Of a stretch of DNA of 64,000 nucleotides, positions 1-11,984 are shown piece after piece. Numbering within the stretch: position 1 is the first letter of the stretch; each line of letters starts with the position of its first letter. The notes beneath the pieces are model-generated. The model was not told the origin of the DNA. It searched no databases and was given only the letters and a program-made list of their open reading frames with translations. The stretch lies in contig JALIRH010000044.1 in NCBI GenBank assembly GCA_023055505.1, positions 3,286,001 to 3,350,000 on the forward strand. The letters are read 5' to 3'. Position numbers and translations under genes: made by a program. The stretch is from Callipepla californica brunnescens. Its lineage: Eukaryota; Chordata; Aves; Galliformes; Odontophoridae.

Positions 1-852
1 AACATGTGATGACTTGCACTGGTCATGTAAGTCAAACTCTGTCAGTTTGGGAGCATTTTAAGGGTGGGCTGAGCTGAGATTTTGGCCACACTTTGTGTGT
101 GTGGCAGAGCTCATCTGTAGTTTTCCACAAAACAGATTTGACTCTCTTTTATGAAAAAAAAATGTAGTTTTGGAGACCTGAAAGTGCTTTGCATATTTAT
201 GTTAATTCTGATCTTACTGTCATTCAGAGAGAAGAAAAAATGCTACAAAAGGCATTTAGAAAAAAAAAAGAAACGCTCCTATTATTTCATTTTTGAACAA
301 ACCGTTTTGGATTTTCAGCTCAAAATGACTTTTCATATTTGAAATCCCTGTAGGAATATCATGTCACCGTATTTTTATAATTGAAAAAGTATGATGTGTT
401 GCACAAGGTCCCAGCAGACGTTCTGTTTCAGCCTCAAATGTTTTACCATTCACTTCTTTATTTTCAGACCTTTCTGAAGAGATAGTCTCTAATAGCTCCA
501 AACACAAACTGCGCATTTTAAATGCTGAGACTTCCCTCTCTTTCACTCATCCTGCTCCATCCCCCTTGCAGCAAGCTGCTGGCATTGACGCACTGCGAAG
601 TTTGCCTGCAGAGCAGGCTTTCCCTGTCCTGGCAGCATGCTGGCCACTTCTGAGCAGCGTTGGAGTTTGGAGTAACACGCAGCCCAGCACGAAGCGTGAT
701 CTGCCAGAAAACAGAATCTGTTCGTTTCATACGAATTTTGGAAATGTCTCAGTTCCCCCCAGCTATTGCTTGAAAAGAACAAAAAGAAAGGTGGAGGTAG
801 AGCTGGGGGCTACGGAGTAAACAGTTTGGAACTGAGCAAGGTTGGCTGGTGT
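1..852. other. Non-coding stretch, no gene seen
   Basis: No convincing gene, RNA or transposon is visible. The left half is AT-rich with short A-runs near 154-162 and 260-269. The right half, from about 560, becomes more GC-rich and carries scattered CpGs (for example near 586, 658 and 690) that lead into the denser CpG patch at 853-1020. Open frames here are short (under 85 codons) and overlap one another on both strands, which argues against coding. Confidence 0.7.
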
Positions 853-1020
853 GCGCGCTGTGACTCACAAGGGGAAGGATTTTTTTAATCCCTGGAGCCG
901 TGCAGCAAGGACAGCTGTGCGGTCATCTTCCTGTGCCAAACAAAGGCGCAGCCCGCGGTTGCAGCCCCAACCCAGGGACAATGGGACGCAAACTGTCGCC
1001 CTGGCCCGCGGCACCCAACG
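853..1020. promoter_or_regulatory. Short CpG-rich patch, possible CpG-island fragment
   Basis: I count 12 CpG dinucleotides in about 168 bp, including GCGCGC, CCCGCGG (twice) and GGCGCAG, while the rest of the window is CpG-poor. This is the densest CpG cluster in the window. It is shorter than the usual 200-bp island threshold, and no TATA box or strong donor marks a first exon. It could be a small or decayed CpG island, an orphan regulatory island, or chance within a GC-rich segment. Calling it regulatory is inference. Confidence 0.35.
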
Positions 1021-1430
1021 ATCCCACAGCTGTGAGGCTGCTGTAACATTGGGGCTGGGCAAATCAAGCCCTGTCCCCTCTCTGGGGCTCTGAGAGATGC
1101 AGATCTCAGAGCCTATTTGGGGAAAATACCTTATCTCAACCCATTATTGCCTCTGCTTAATATAAACAGTGTTCCACTCTGTGCATTGAAAGTTTTCTTA
1201 AACCAAGGAAACCTGAAATAAATACCTCATTGTCTTGAGGACTTTATCACCGTGGTATGAAAGAAAACCAGCGTGTGACTGTTTTCCAGCAATAAACTTA
1301 TTTCAGTCTCAGGAAGGATAGTTTTGATTTATGAATTTATTGCTCTCACAGTCAGGTCTTCGCACTTGACCAAAGGAGCTGATGCACACTGTCAAGGGCC
1401 TGGCCTGGCCTGTGGTCTGCAAACACCATC
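1021..1430. other. Non-coding stretch, no gene seen
   Basis: Sequence between the CpG patch and the T-tracts. AATAAA hexamers occur near 1217 and 1290, but no upstream gene ends here, so they are not read as polyadenylation signals. No repeat is recognised. Confidence 0.6.
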
Positions 1431-1720
1431 TTTTTTTTTTCTTTTTTTTTTTTTTAAGTGAAAATTGGGTAGCTTTCCATGCATTTTTTTTTACTAGTAT
1501 TATTTTTTTTAACTCTAAAAGACCCAAGAGTTTTAAAGGGAGGAAAAAAAAAAAAAGCAAAACAAAAAGAAGATTCAACAACATCAGCAAGTTTCACTAG
1601 TTTTTTTCCAAATTGCTGCTGGCAAGGGAAATTAAATCTGTTCTTGCTAAAATCAAGCACTGTGTTTTTGAATGACATATGGTCATTACAAAAAATGCGC
1701 TTTGCTTCTTTTTTTTTTTT
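1431..1720. repeat. T-tract and A-tract cluster (low complexity)
   Basis: A T-run of 25 positions interrupted once by C (1431-1455) is followed by T8-T9 runs at 1484-1492 and 1503-1510, an A13 run at 1544-1556 within purine-rich sequence, and a T12 run at 1709-1720. The T-tracts and the A-tract could pair as an inverted repeat. No SINE or LINE body is recognised next to them. Open frames through this block are homopolymer translations (poly-Phe or poly-Lys) and not genes. Confidence 0.8.
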
Positions 1721-1759
1721 CTTCTTATAAAAAGTCTTTCAAAATTGACTGAATCTGAA

Positions 1760-3250
1760 TGGAATGCTTTATTTCATTCAAAACTTTCATCTTTCATTTT
1801 TATTGTCTGGCTTGTGCTTTTGGAAGTGATGACGCACTCTGGGAACTGCAGCAGTGGGGGAGAGCTATACTTTCGCCATTCCCATCCCTCCCCTGTTCCT
1901 TCCCCATGGCTGAGCCCAGATTTTCAGCCCTGATCACGAGCATGTGCAGATGTGGGGCTCTGAGCCAGGACCCCAGTTTTGAGCAGCAGTCATCTGAGAT
2001 AGAGCTGGAGGGATTTCTGCCCATCCTGCCAATCCCATAACACTAGGTTGCTCGGTAGAGCTAACACCTTGCTCCAGCATGAGACTAACTTCCAGCTCCA
2101 CGTCCAAGGAAAGTGCGAAAACCCTATTTCTTCACCTGGGACTGTAAGCCCCATCCACATGGGGAGAGAGAGGCCCATTTGTCAGTGCCCTTAAAAGACC
2201 CAGGAGTGCTGGTCCTGCTGGGGCTGGGCAGTGACACAAAACAACAAACAGGGTGTCTGGCCAGTTCCGCACAGCACCCCAGGCACATGCGAAGGAAGAG
2301 TCACTCTAAACACAGGAATGGGACCAGATGAGAAGATTTCAATGGTTTATTGTAAGAAAGCTCCTTAGATTAAGCAGATTAAAATCTTCATGGAAACTCC
2401 TCTGGAGCCTGTGTGTTGCTCAGCTTCCTGCACAAGGCAGCACTTCATCTTGACTACGTGGAACAGCAAACATAGAAGAGGGGTTTTGTTAGTTTATTAT
2501 TATTACCAGGTTGCAGAGTTCATGTGTTTCTACATCAGCTTCCTCTTGCATGGGAAGAAAGTAAATCCCCTCAGAGCCACCCACAAGAGAAGGGAAAGAT
2601 ATCAGCAAAACCTGGGCAGGCACAACTGGGGCTTCTACTCAGCCCAGGGCTTCCAGATTGGAGAAAGGGAGAAGATGGGCTCCAGAATTCCCAGCTCTGG
2701 GGCTCCACAGCTGCACTGAATTCCTCAGCTGTGGGCTCAGGCATGGAGCTGAGGCATACAGTCAGTACAGATCTCAGAAGATCCAGAACTGGTTCTAGGA
2801 CTGCACATGATGGGAGAAGTTCCTGCATTCCAAAGTGCTCAAAGATTTTCTGCAAGCCCATTGAGAGTTTTACTGAGAAGAGGGGGATCTCATCCCCCCT
2901 CAGCCAAGCCTCTGTCGACCCACTGTGGTCTGCTTCGTGAAAAAGATTTAAATTTTTGTAACTACAGTGCTCACTTGGGCATATCCAGAAAGCCTCCCAT
3001 TGCAGTCTGGAGAAGATTGACAGCCACCGCTGATTCCTTTCAGGTGGCTGAATTAGGTACAGACCATGCAGGCATGTTGCTCCCCCAGCAGCGCAGCCAG
3101 ACTGGGAAACTGCAGAGAGCTGACTGGGACTCTGCCACCAGGAAATCATAGGCAGGGAAAAAGAGTGAGGGAAGTGCTCCAGGCTGAGAATGAAACAAAT
3201 ATATGATAAAAGATGAGGAGAGGATCTTTTAACTGCAGTCAAAATTCAAA
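1760..3250. other. Stop-poor, moderately GC-rich block without a recognised gene
   Basis: This stretch is richer in GC than its flanks and several frames stay open for over 100 codons: 223 codons on the minus strand (2571-3242), and 138 (2524-2940) and 114 (2807-3151) codons on the plus strand. The minus-strand translation is rich in Ser, Trp, Leu and Pro, has no domain or motif I recognise, and overlaps the plus-strand frames. Simultaneous openness on both strands points to composition, not selection. A spliced or lineage-specific gene cannot be excluded. Confidence 0.5.
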
Positions 3251-3929
3251 GTTTCCTTCCATTTTCATGTTCCTGGATTCTTTAATTCTTTAATTCTATT
3301 AAATATGTATTTTATCTTTCCTACTTCCAAAAAAAAATATATTCTTTCAAAACAAAAAGATCGGTTCTGTGGATGCTCAGAAGGAAGACTTGTCTTTCAA
3401 AGGTGGCTGCAGATGCACGTGCCCTGCTAGTTCTGCTTAAAAAAGTGCAAAAAGGGAGCACTTCTTTGGGAAGGGCTGGAAGGACGCACATCTGCAGGTT
3501 GACATTCATGGGAGGATGTGCCATATCTGCCCTGATACTGCTGGAGTGGTCACCCAAGCCAAGCCAGCCTGGTGGAAATGGTTGCTCCTCTCAGCAAGCT
3601 CAAATATCGTTCCAACGGCTTCATGGAGCTTGTTTGTTTGCTGCCAAACCCACTGAAACTTCCTCGCTGGCTGAGAGGACAGAAAGCAGCTTGAGAAGCT
3701 GCTTGGTGTCCCTGTCCCAGTGGGAGCTCTGAAACATAAGGGCGATTTTGTCATCAAGCAGCCATCATGTTTGTTTTTGAACCTGTTCCCTCAAAAGAAT
3801 AGGAACCACCAAGGACTCAAATGTACAAGCTGACATTTCATGCTTCCATCAGCAATCTCTCCTTCACTGTTAATTTCAGTCCACAGACATTACCTGCCAG
3901 AAAGCAAAAATGCCAGTGAGATATAGCAT
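3251..3929. other. Non-coding stretch, no gene seen
   Basis: Begins with a small tandem TTCTTTAA/TTAATTCT array near 3277-3298 and an A9 run near 3329-3337. The remainder is ordinary mixed sequence with opposite-strand open frames of 78-119 codons that resemble no known protein. Confidence 0.6.
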
Positions 3930-4330
3930 TTTAAAATATGAAAAATTACATTACTCTTTGCCAGAGAGACAATCCCTTCTTCCAAGAGGTCTATGTCTTA
4001 CAGAGATGATAGAAGCAGGCAGAAAATGATAACGTAATTACACCTATTGATTTAGGTTGGAAGAATGGTAAGCAATTAAATTTTATTACATTTATCAATA
4101 TCTTTGGTCACAATGTTATGTAGAAAATGTTTGCTTTGTGACCCAGGAAATTGAAAAGCCATTTGTGGCAGCATATTTTAGAAACATAAATAAGTATGTA
4201 TTTGTACATGTTTTATGTTGCCACATAATTGTTATTTCCTAGCATATGGCTTACGCATTCATGTAATTGTCTTATTAGGCCAGTTTGAGTTTCAAATAGC
4301 ACCTATATTATAGTGTTTAAGATGTTTGCT
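3930..4330. promoter_or_regulatory. Candidate conserved non-coding element (AT-rich)
   Basis: An AT-rich block without repeat-like or homopolymer character, dense in homeodomain-type cores and related words: GTAATTAC near 4035, CAATTAAA near 4075, ATAATTG near 4226 and TGTAATTG near 4262. Such clean AT-rich sequence inside gene deserts often proves to be vertebrate conserved non-coding sequence, but conservation cannot be seen from one sequence. Plain neutral DNA is equally allowed. Confidence 0.25.
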
Positions 4331-5902
4331 TTGGAAGGAATTATGGGACACAAAAACATACGGATCACTTTACCATTTATAGAAAGCATACGGTAAAAAG
4401 CTGGCTTTCATTACTCTGTTAGCATGGATCTAGATATGCACTCAGTGTTGAGACTTGGTTATTCATATATTTATATTTAGGGCTGTTTTCTGTTATTGTG
4501 GATGTACATTCACTCTGCTGGAAATGCAACACATCTCTCCACCGAATGCTCTTTCTTGTAAATACAGTGAGAACCAGGATAACTGGAAGCCTGGCTGGTT
4601 CCTGGTGAACCAGATGTGCTTTCACCCACCACCTTCCCTCACCTCTCAGTTGCCTCCCATCCTGCTCTGTGCTGTGGCAAAGTCTCACAGCTCGGCTGGG
4701 CACTGATACTTTTCTAGAGAGAGAGTGAGAAACCCAGCCAGGCAGAGCAGGCCAGGCCAGGAAATCTCCCTGGAAGACTCCTGGCCTTCACTAGTGAAAA
4801 GGCATTGCGGGTGGGATTTTATGTGCTAGCATCTTCTCACACACGAAAGGAATGTAATAACTTGGGTGCGGGGTGAGGAGCCGGTGTTCCAGTGAGCACT
4901 CCAGGCCTGGTGTGGGATCCCATGGGCAGGGAACCTGGCAGCAGCAGAGGGTTGGCAGCATGGGGACATGCCCAGTACACAGACAGCCTGATGCTGGACT
5001 GAAAACACATGCTTTGCCATCGTTCCCTCTAGTGGTTAAATCCAGGAGGAGCTGAGAAAGTTTCTAGGCATAAAACTTTATCTCACCTCTCAGGCTCACG
5101 CCTTCATCAGTATAGATTGTGGTCCTTACACCAGTGATGGTTCAAGTGGTGGTGTTACTCACAACAACGTTGTATTCCTGGAATGGATGGCTATGTTTGC
5201 GACACCAGTGCTGTGTGAGGAGATGGAGAGAAATCTTTACACACTACGCTGTTGTCACAGCTCCTTGGCTATAGCTTCCTCACAGCTTCATAGGAGAGTG
5301 ACAGTGGCACACAGTTACTTGCACAGAGAGAACCAGCCCCAGCAGTGACTCAACTAGAAGCATGGCACCAAGCCACAGTGAAAGCAAGCAGCCCAGAAGG
5401 GGCTTTCTTCACAGGGACAAGAAATTGCTCACCTGAGCAACATACACTGACCCTCTCAAAGCCATTTCATGCACAGCAAATAGATACAGCTGCTGCTGAG
5501 CATAACTACAAGTTGGATGTTTCCAACTGTGCTTGGTAACAAGTTTCCATGACTGAATTCTATGGGGAGTTTCCTGAGACAGGTACCTTTCCGCTATTAG
5601 TAGCATTTGGGAAAAGTGATATTTGATGTAGGTACTGTATGGTTAATGGGCTCAGATTTTAATTGTTTTCATTTTATAAGCTATTCATCAGGTTTACTTA
5701 CAAATTTTGAGAAAGAACATCCTTTTCCTGTGGGAAAAACACTGAATTCACTGAGGACATGCTGTATTTCTCATATCCCTCTAAAAGGCTTAAATAATCT
5801 TTTTTAGCACAAAGTAAAAATCTATCCCCATGTAGAGTCCCAGCCAAGCTCTCTTCAACTATTGTGGTGCCAATGAAGCACAGCGGTGGTGAAACTGTCT
5901 TT
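4331..5902. other. Non-coding stretch, no gene seen
   Basis: Mixed composition. A GA-rich and GGCCAGG-repeating patch lies near 4717-4765. No gene, tRNA or transposon is recognised; open frames are below 95 codons. Confidence 0.6.
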
Positions 5903-6240
5903 GTCCTCTTGTAGGAGATCTGTTACATAATAGGCTGAACTGATCATTGGGAGCCTGGTGAAGAGGCTGGCTGGCTAAGAAAGCACAGGTGTGAGCAATT
6001 CACCTGTGCTTCCCACATGATCAGGAGGGGTGGGCACTGGGTCTACTCCTCCCTGGGCTCATTTAGGGACTAGTCTCCAAAGGGAGTAGTGTTTTCTGGA
6101 TGAAGGCTACTTCCTGAGGAGTGTTCTACAGTTGGACAGCCTATCACTGCTTGGGTGAGTCTATTTTTTCCTATGTATGATTATTGATGTTCTTTATGAT
6201 ACTTTATCTGGTATCATAAAAGGCTTATCAGAAGCTGTTT
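5903..6240 (+). repeat. LTR-like dispersed repeat, copy A
   Basis: The most diverged of four related plus-strand copies in this window. Visible parts are a CTGTT start near 5920; an inverted pair of 8-mers, CACAGGTG (5984-5991) and CACCTGTG (6001-6008), around a 9-bp spacer; a degraded TATA-like CATTTAGGG near 6060; and GGGTGAGT with GT at 6155-6156, 93 bp beyond the box. Downstream similarity to the 37-kb copy (GTATCAT, then TCAGAAGC) shows the unit runs to about 6240. The boundaries are estimates. It is most likely a solo LTR of an old endogenous retrovirus, but the family name is unknown to me. No retroviral coding region adjoins it. Confidence 0.55.
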
Positions 6241-8100
6241 CACTACTTCCAAGGACCAGCAGCTCTCCATACAGTATGGGCCTTCAATAGTGCCTGTAAA
6301 TCGCAGGCTGTTTTTCCTTCTCATAGTAGGAAGTGCATTATTACAAATCACGGCTAGGGGCAGCAAGCAAGTAAAGTCTGTAGAAGACCCAGGTGAGGAG
6401 TGAGAGCCTAGGCACCTCACCAGCAAAAACTGATGGTCTGTGGTGGGATCCGTTCCTTTGTTCCACATCAGGTTATTTCCAGCAAGAGCATATCTCTTCA
6501 GAGAACTTCACTGCGTAGCCCTGCTTTCTCTGCTGCTTCCAAATGTAAATACATTTTCTGAGAGTTTTAGAAAATGAAATTAAGTGAGCTGTCCTTCCAT
6601 GCCCTTCTGCAGCTCTGGGGAATTGCGTGGGACCACTTCTCCTGTGTGCTCTTTCACAACTCCAGGGGTTGTGACCTCAGAAGAGTAGTCTTCTTTCCTT
6701 GCTTCTGTTTCCATTATGGAAACAAACCAAAAGCTTCTAGTCTCCTGGGAGTTCAGTGATTTCACGCACTTTGCTCCACACTGATTTATACCTTTGTTAA
6801 TGCAGTAAGCATTTTCCTGCTGTATGATTCTATTTGCTTGACTTTTCAGCTACCACTTAGTGATTCCAGTGTAACCATCAATGACAAATGTTTTGAAAAT
6901 TAGTCCCAAATTCCCCTCTGTCTGCTGCCTCAGGGCTAGTGTTGTTCTGTAAATAAGAAAAGCACAATGAGCAATTGGACTTGCACTTATCCTGTATCAT
7001 CTGAATGAATCTCATGACTGCTTTGCACACGAATCCAGTGAATAACAGTTTTCTGTTCCAACAGATAATTAAGGACTTTTTAACAGAATGTGGATCTGCC
7101 TTGTAAGAAATAGTTCAATTTGTTTTCTGATGAGATTGAAAGAGACAAAAGATGAGGCATTAAAAAAAAAATGCTGGGATTTACTACAACCACCTTTTTT
7201 TCTGTCCATTCTTGATATATATATTTTTTTAAGGTATTCATTTTAAACCATGCTAAATTAAGCATTTACACAGAACAGTTATGATAAAGAAACTAAAATG
7301 TTTTCTTCAGAAAATGCCAGAGGGGTTGTTTTTATTTTATTTTTTCTTTTGTGAGGGGAGGCATTTGTGCAAAGCAGTCCTGTAAACCTGACACCAATTA
7401 ATGTGTTTCAGTCAATTCAAGCCTATAGTTGCCAGTAGAAAAAAAAAACAACTGGTTGTGAAGTTCGCATGACTCTTTTTACAGATCCATTCTGGTGGCA
7501 ATTCAATCACTGTTCCCCATTTTGAGATTCTGTTATTCAAAAGATCTTAGCCATGACAGGAGAAAATGGTCCCAAGGTTCACCACAAAGGCTAACAGTCT
7601 TTACTAGTCTGAAATCTCCCCTCATTCATAATTTATCTTACCCTCAAGCCCACTAATTTGTAAACTGCAAAAACAAAGCCAGTGCCCAAGAACTTTGCAA
7701 GAGATTCCAGCTCTCAGAGTGTGCAGGAGTTCATGGATTCCCCTGAGACAGCCCATGAACTCAGCAGCACAAGTTTAATGTTGCCCAATAGCTTTTACAA
7801 CTTACTTTCATGATCTTTTTTCAATGGCAATGTAATAAATAATGTCAGTTTGGGATTTTTTTCCCTGATATTTTTTTCATTGCAACAGACAAACAGAAAA
7901 TCCATTATATGTATCTGTTCTGGAGGAAAAAGTATGTACAGTATGTATATACAGGACACATGTTAGTTTCCCAAATTGTTTTAATGATTGGTTTTAAATG
8001 TTTTTTTTGAGCTGACTGTAGGTACAGAACTTTCTGTTGTGATCATGTTAGAGTCCATTGACAGAGCTGGATCTGTATTTTTAATGGATAAGTAAAGTAA
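6241..8100. other. Non-coding AT-rich stretch
   Basis: No gene seen. It contains an A10 run near 7162-7171, T-rich tracts near 7196-7231 and 7328-7351, an A9 run near 7440, and a TATGTACAGTATGTATATAC patch near 7932. The stretch near 7385-7440 has the unbroken AT-rich look of possible regulatory DNA, but nothing specific supports that. Confidence 0.6.
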
Positions 8101-11100
8101 ATATAGCTACAAAGGAGTTTTTTTGTTTTGTTTTTTTTTTAGCACTGGTCATACACTCCAACAAATTTCACAAGGGTGCTGTGTTACTGAAGTCACCGGT
8201 GTGACTCAGGCTGAGATCTCATGGCATTGTCTTAAAAGTGTTATAGGAATGCAACTTTCCATCCAAGCTGTAACACACCCAAGAAGCAAAATACTTGTTT
8301 GCTGTCTCCCCAAAATCTCTTTTGTTTAAATCTACATCCTTTATTTCCAAGTGACAAATAAACTGATGTGGCTGCTGTGCTCCTTACCAGGAGTAGCTGC
8401 ATTCCTTCACCAGAGCAATAACCTCCCACCCATCTCAGAGGGCTCCTGTGAATCTTGCATGGGTGAAATCTGTTGAACAATCAGACAAAATTGGACAGTA
8501 GGTACTATCTGCAATGGTCAGAGTTAATTAACTGTTACATATTTAGCTACAGCTGGATCTGAGTAGCTGGACAGACTCTATATGAGGGGGAACTCCAGGG
8601 AAGTGTTGTAAATATTTTGTTCCAGAACCAGTATTTCATCAAAACTGCCAGCTCCCAAGCAAGTCTGAGATGGCTGCACTCATCAGAAAACCTATATGCC
8701 ATTAATTTCTGAACAGGTTATGTAGTACAGGAAACAGCACTGGAACTGCAGAAGGAGGTGGTAGAGGAGGGGAATTAAGTTCAACCAGCAAGGCAGTGCT
8801 GGTAGTGAACAGATACGGCACAGAAAGAAGAATAAGAGTAAATTTAAAATGTTGCAAAGGAACCCAAGACACATTAAACCTGTAAAATGAATGAGTTAAT
8901 CACTTGGCAGGATTGGTTCTGGATTCCATTTCAGCATGGAGCATGTAGGTTTGCCTGAGTATGGAGCGTATGCCTTTAGGTCCCGCTGGCATTCAGCCAG
9001 TCTTTGTCATACTTAAATGCAGGCACCCAGTGAAGTGTACTGCTGAGAAACATGTATGATGTTCAAACCTCTCTAATGGCAATTTCTTGTTATTTGTCAT
9101 GAATTTGGCATCAGGCAAATATCTGCAGTTGAAAAAAAATCAGTATTAGACCAGGAACTCACTTCTATTTTACAGCAAGTTCTGATGGGAAGATGTAGGT
9201 TCATAGATTATTAGTGCACTTTGTAACTTTCGAAGATTTTTACAAAATCTTTACAAAATTAAAACTCCCAGAATGCAACCAGAGTTTAAGAAATTATATG
9301 ATGGTTTGGGGCAGGGAGAGAAATAAGAAAGTTTGGGTTAACCAGACCCAACAGTGACCTCAGCTGGAGGCACCTTCCCTGCCTGCAGGGCCTGGATTAA
9401 GTTGACTTGAGCAAGGCCCAAGCTGCCTTTTCCCACACTGAGGGGGAATCTGAAATATGTCAACAATATGAGGAAATCAGGGAGAGAGAAATGAGAATAC
9501 TCAATGACCTGGAGTGATTGGCTGTAGGAGAAAGGCAGAAGCTTTGGCTGTGCCACCTCTTCTCAGGCACTTTTTGCTTGAAGGCACCCAGGAATTAAGA
9601 CAACGAGGTCCAATGGGTGTCCAAATCCCAAACAAGTTTCAGGTCAGAGTGGTGGTATCAGCAAGGAAGCTTTTGTAAAACAAAACCAAGTCACTAGGAA
9701 CAGCATTGTGGACAAATCTGGCTTTGTATGGCCACAAACTATCTGGAAGGAAGTTGCAGCTTTTAAGAGTTATAATAACAGACAAATAACCCATCAGAAA
9801 CAAGACTGGTAAGGCCTGTTTCATTTGGACTCCTAAACCACAGGCAGAGTTCCCACTAGCCCTGCTTTAGCTGACAGCAGCATGTAAAGCAGAAACAACC
9901 CAGCCTAGTTCTGAAATACCAGACTGCACTGCTGGGGCTGGAAAGCAGCGTTTGCGGACTTCAAATGTCTCTCCTCTTTGATGGCAAATTCATATAAAAA
10001 GCTGTGTCCACTTGGGTGTGAGACAGAGGAGGAATGTGGGCTTTTAATACACAGGTTCAGGCACATCTCTATTGATGACCCTAACAGGGCGTTTAACCCT
10101 GTTGAAGGAGGAGAGGGGGTAGGCAGAAAGGGAACTGCTAGTGTTTGAACATAGAGCTGTGTTTTGACTGGGAATAAGTGGTTCAGACAGGACAGGACGT
10201 CATTGTTTTCATGCAAGTGTTCTTCTGCAAAGTAAAGCATAGCACAGAACATGTCCTGTTCCCACTTGTGCAGTGCAAAGAGTTGCATCCTGTATAGGAA
10301 TGCTTGCCCTGGATTTAACTTTTCTGCCTTGGTTTCCCTGCACATAAGCTCCTGTAATCCAAAAGGCCTCTGATCTAAGGTGCTAGTTCAAACAGCCGCT
10401 CTAGGCACACCCAGTGAGCCCATGGCCCCTTCTCCCTTCTGCGCACACAGCAGGCTCCTGGAGCCTGAACCTCATACCTGCAGTGCCCATGTTTCAGCCA
10501 GCCTGTCTGTGCGATGTGCACACCCATGCAGAGGTGTGAATGCTGGAGCCAGCCCCATCCCCAGGGCTTTGACTGGCATGAAGACAAGCATATGGGCTCC
10601 TTCACACCCTTACAGATCTGAATGGGTTGGAAGGCGGCAGGAAATCCTGCCTGATTCCTGTGCTGGCAGGCCACTGGGGAGGGAGAAGGGATGAGGAATG
10701 CAGTTACTGCACAGAAAGCAGAGGAGCTCTGAGGGTAGACCCACAGTAAAATGCTGTCTGGCATTTGGAAACCATGCAGAGGAGTATGTTCGCAGCATCT
10801 GTGGGGCCTCAGCAGTGGGGAGGTCCACCTGCTGCCAAGTTGCTCTGAGTGACTGTGAGTCTGGGGTACAGGAACCTAGCAGAGACATCAGGGCTAGTGT
10901 CCTGATTCCTGACTGGAACACATATTCAAGGAAAGTCTGGGCTCCAAGTTAGTCTGCTGCCGATAAATTTGATTATTGGTACTGACAGTAGATGTGAAGT
11001 GACTGTCCAGGGAATTCTTGCCTCCCTCTCAAAAATGGGATGGAATTCACACTAAGATAAATGACAGGAGGGAGAATCCACCCCTAGAAGATCCTGCCCT

Positions 11101-11984
11101 ATTCGGATGGACAGATGGCTTGCTTGCTTTCTTTGTCTTTGGAGTTCCTTTCCCACTTGAGGTAGATGTGTAAATTCATCCTTCTTGTCCAAGTGGTAGG
11201 AATAATCCAGGGGACAGGCTGGGTCCTGGGACTTCCATACACGGAGACCTTCAGGACTCACCTGGCCTGGGCCCTGAGCACCTTGATCCTACTTTGGAGC
11301 TAGCCCTGCTTCAAAGGCTAAATCCTTATATGACTCTAATAATTCCCATTTTAGTAAATAGCAAATAAACCTTCCTACCCAGGCCAAGAACAAAGTCAGT
11401 GCTCTGTTTGGAGCACCAAGGTTCTTTAATCTCAGATTCTTGAGGAAAAAGCCCCAAGCTCCTGGAAGGGTGGAGGAGCCTGGCTAGGAGAAATGGTATT
11501 CTGCTGCTCTGCCTTCCCTCCTCTCTTGAGCAGCTGCTAATGACTCACGCATCTCAGAAATGCTTCCAAGAACCATAGGAACTGTGGAGAATTCCTCTCT
11601 CTTCTGTGTCCAATAATATTTATTGAATAACAATGCTACCACCTCTGAATCACTACTCCTGTCAGCAGTGAGGTGGTGCGTGAACATGCTCCTCCACTGC
11701 TCCGCACTGATTTCCTTGGCATGAGGCTGGTATTAAAGAGTTCAAGGACTGAACCCTGTTTGTCAAAAATGCATCCAGAAATTAAATCTTGAGCTGAGTG
11801 ACAGTTTTATTTCAGATGCAATTTTTGGCAAGATGGAGGTCTGAACAGAAGCGAATCTGTCTGAACTGTGCAAAGAGGCCATTTGTCAGAAAGCATTCTG
11901 CTTGGGTCTTGAGCAGGCAAATGCACGTGAGATGGCTTTTATTGTAGACCCACACTATCAGCATAGAAAAACAATCATATGTTT
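8101..11984. other. Non-coding stretch with a GC-richer centre
   Basis: A T-rich tract (about 8117-8140) opens the block. A palindromic TTAATTAA lies near 8525, and an 11-bp near-tandem TTTACAAAAT repeat near 9238-9258. Between about 10380 and 11280 the composition is GC-richer, and overlapping opposite-strand open frames of 103-146 codons appear (for example 9905-10345 and 10375-10764 on the minus strand). None resembles a known protein. No transposon is recognised. Confidence 0.55.

Noticed and set aside
1217..1300. AATAAA hexamers as polyadenylation signals
   Set aside because: The hexamer is frequent in AT-rich DNA, and no gene or exon ends upstream.
1382..1730. Open frames of 72-93 codons across the T/A tracts
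   Set aside because: They are translations of homopolymers (poly-Phe/poly-Lys) and occur in several registers.
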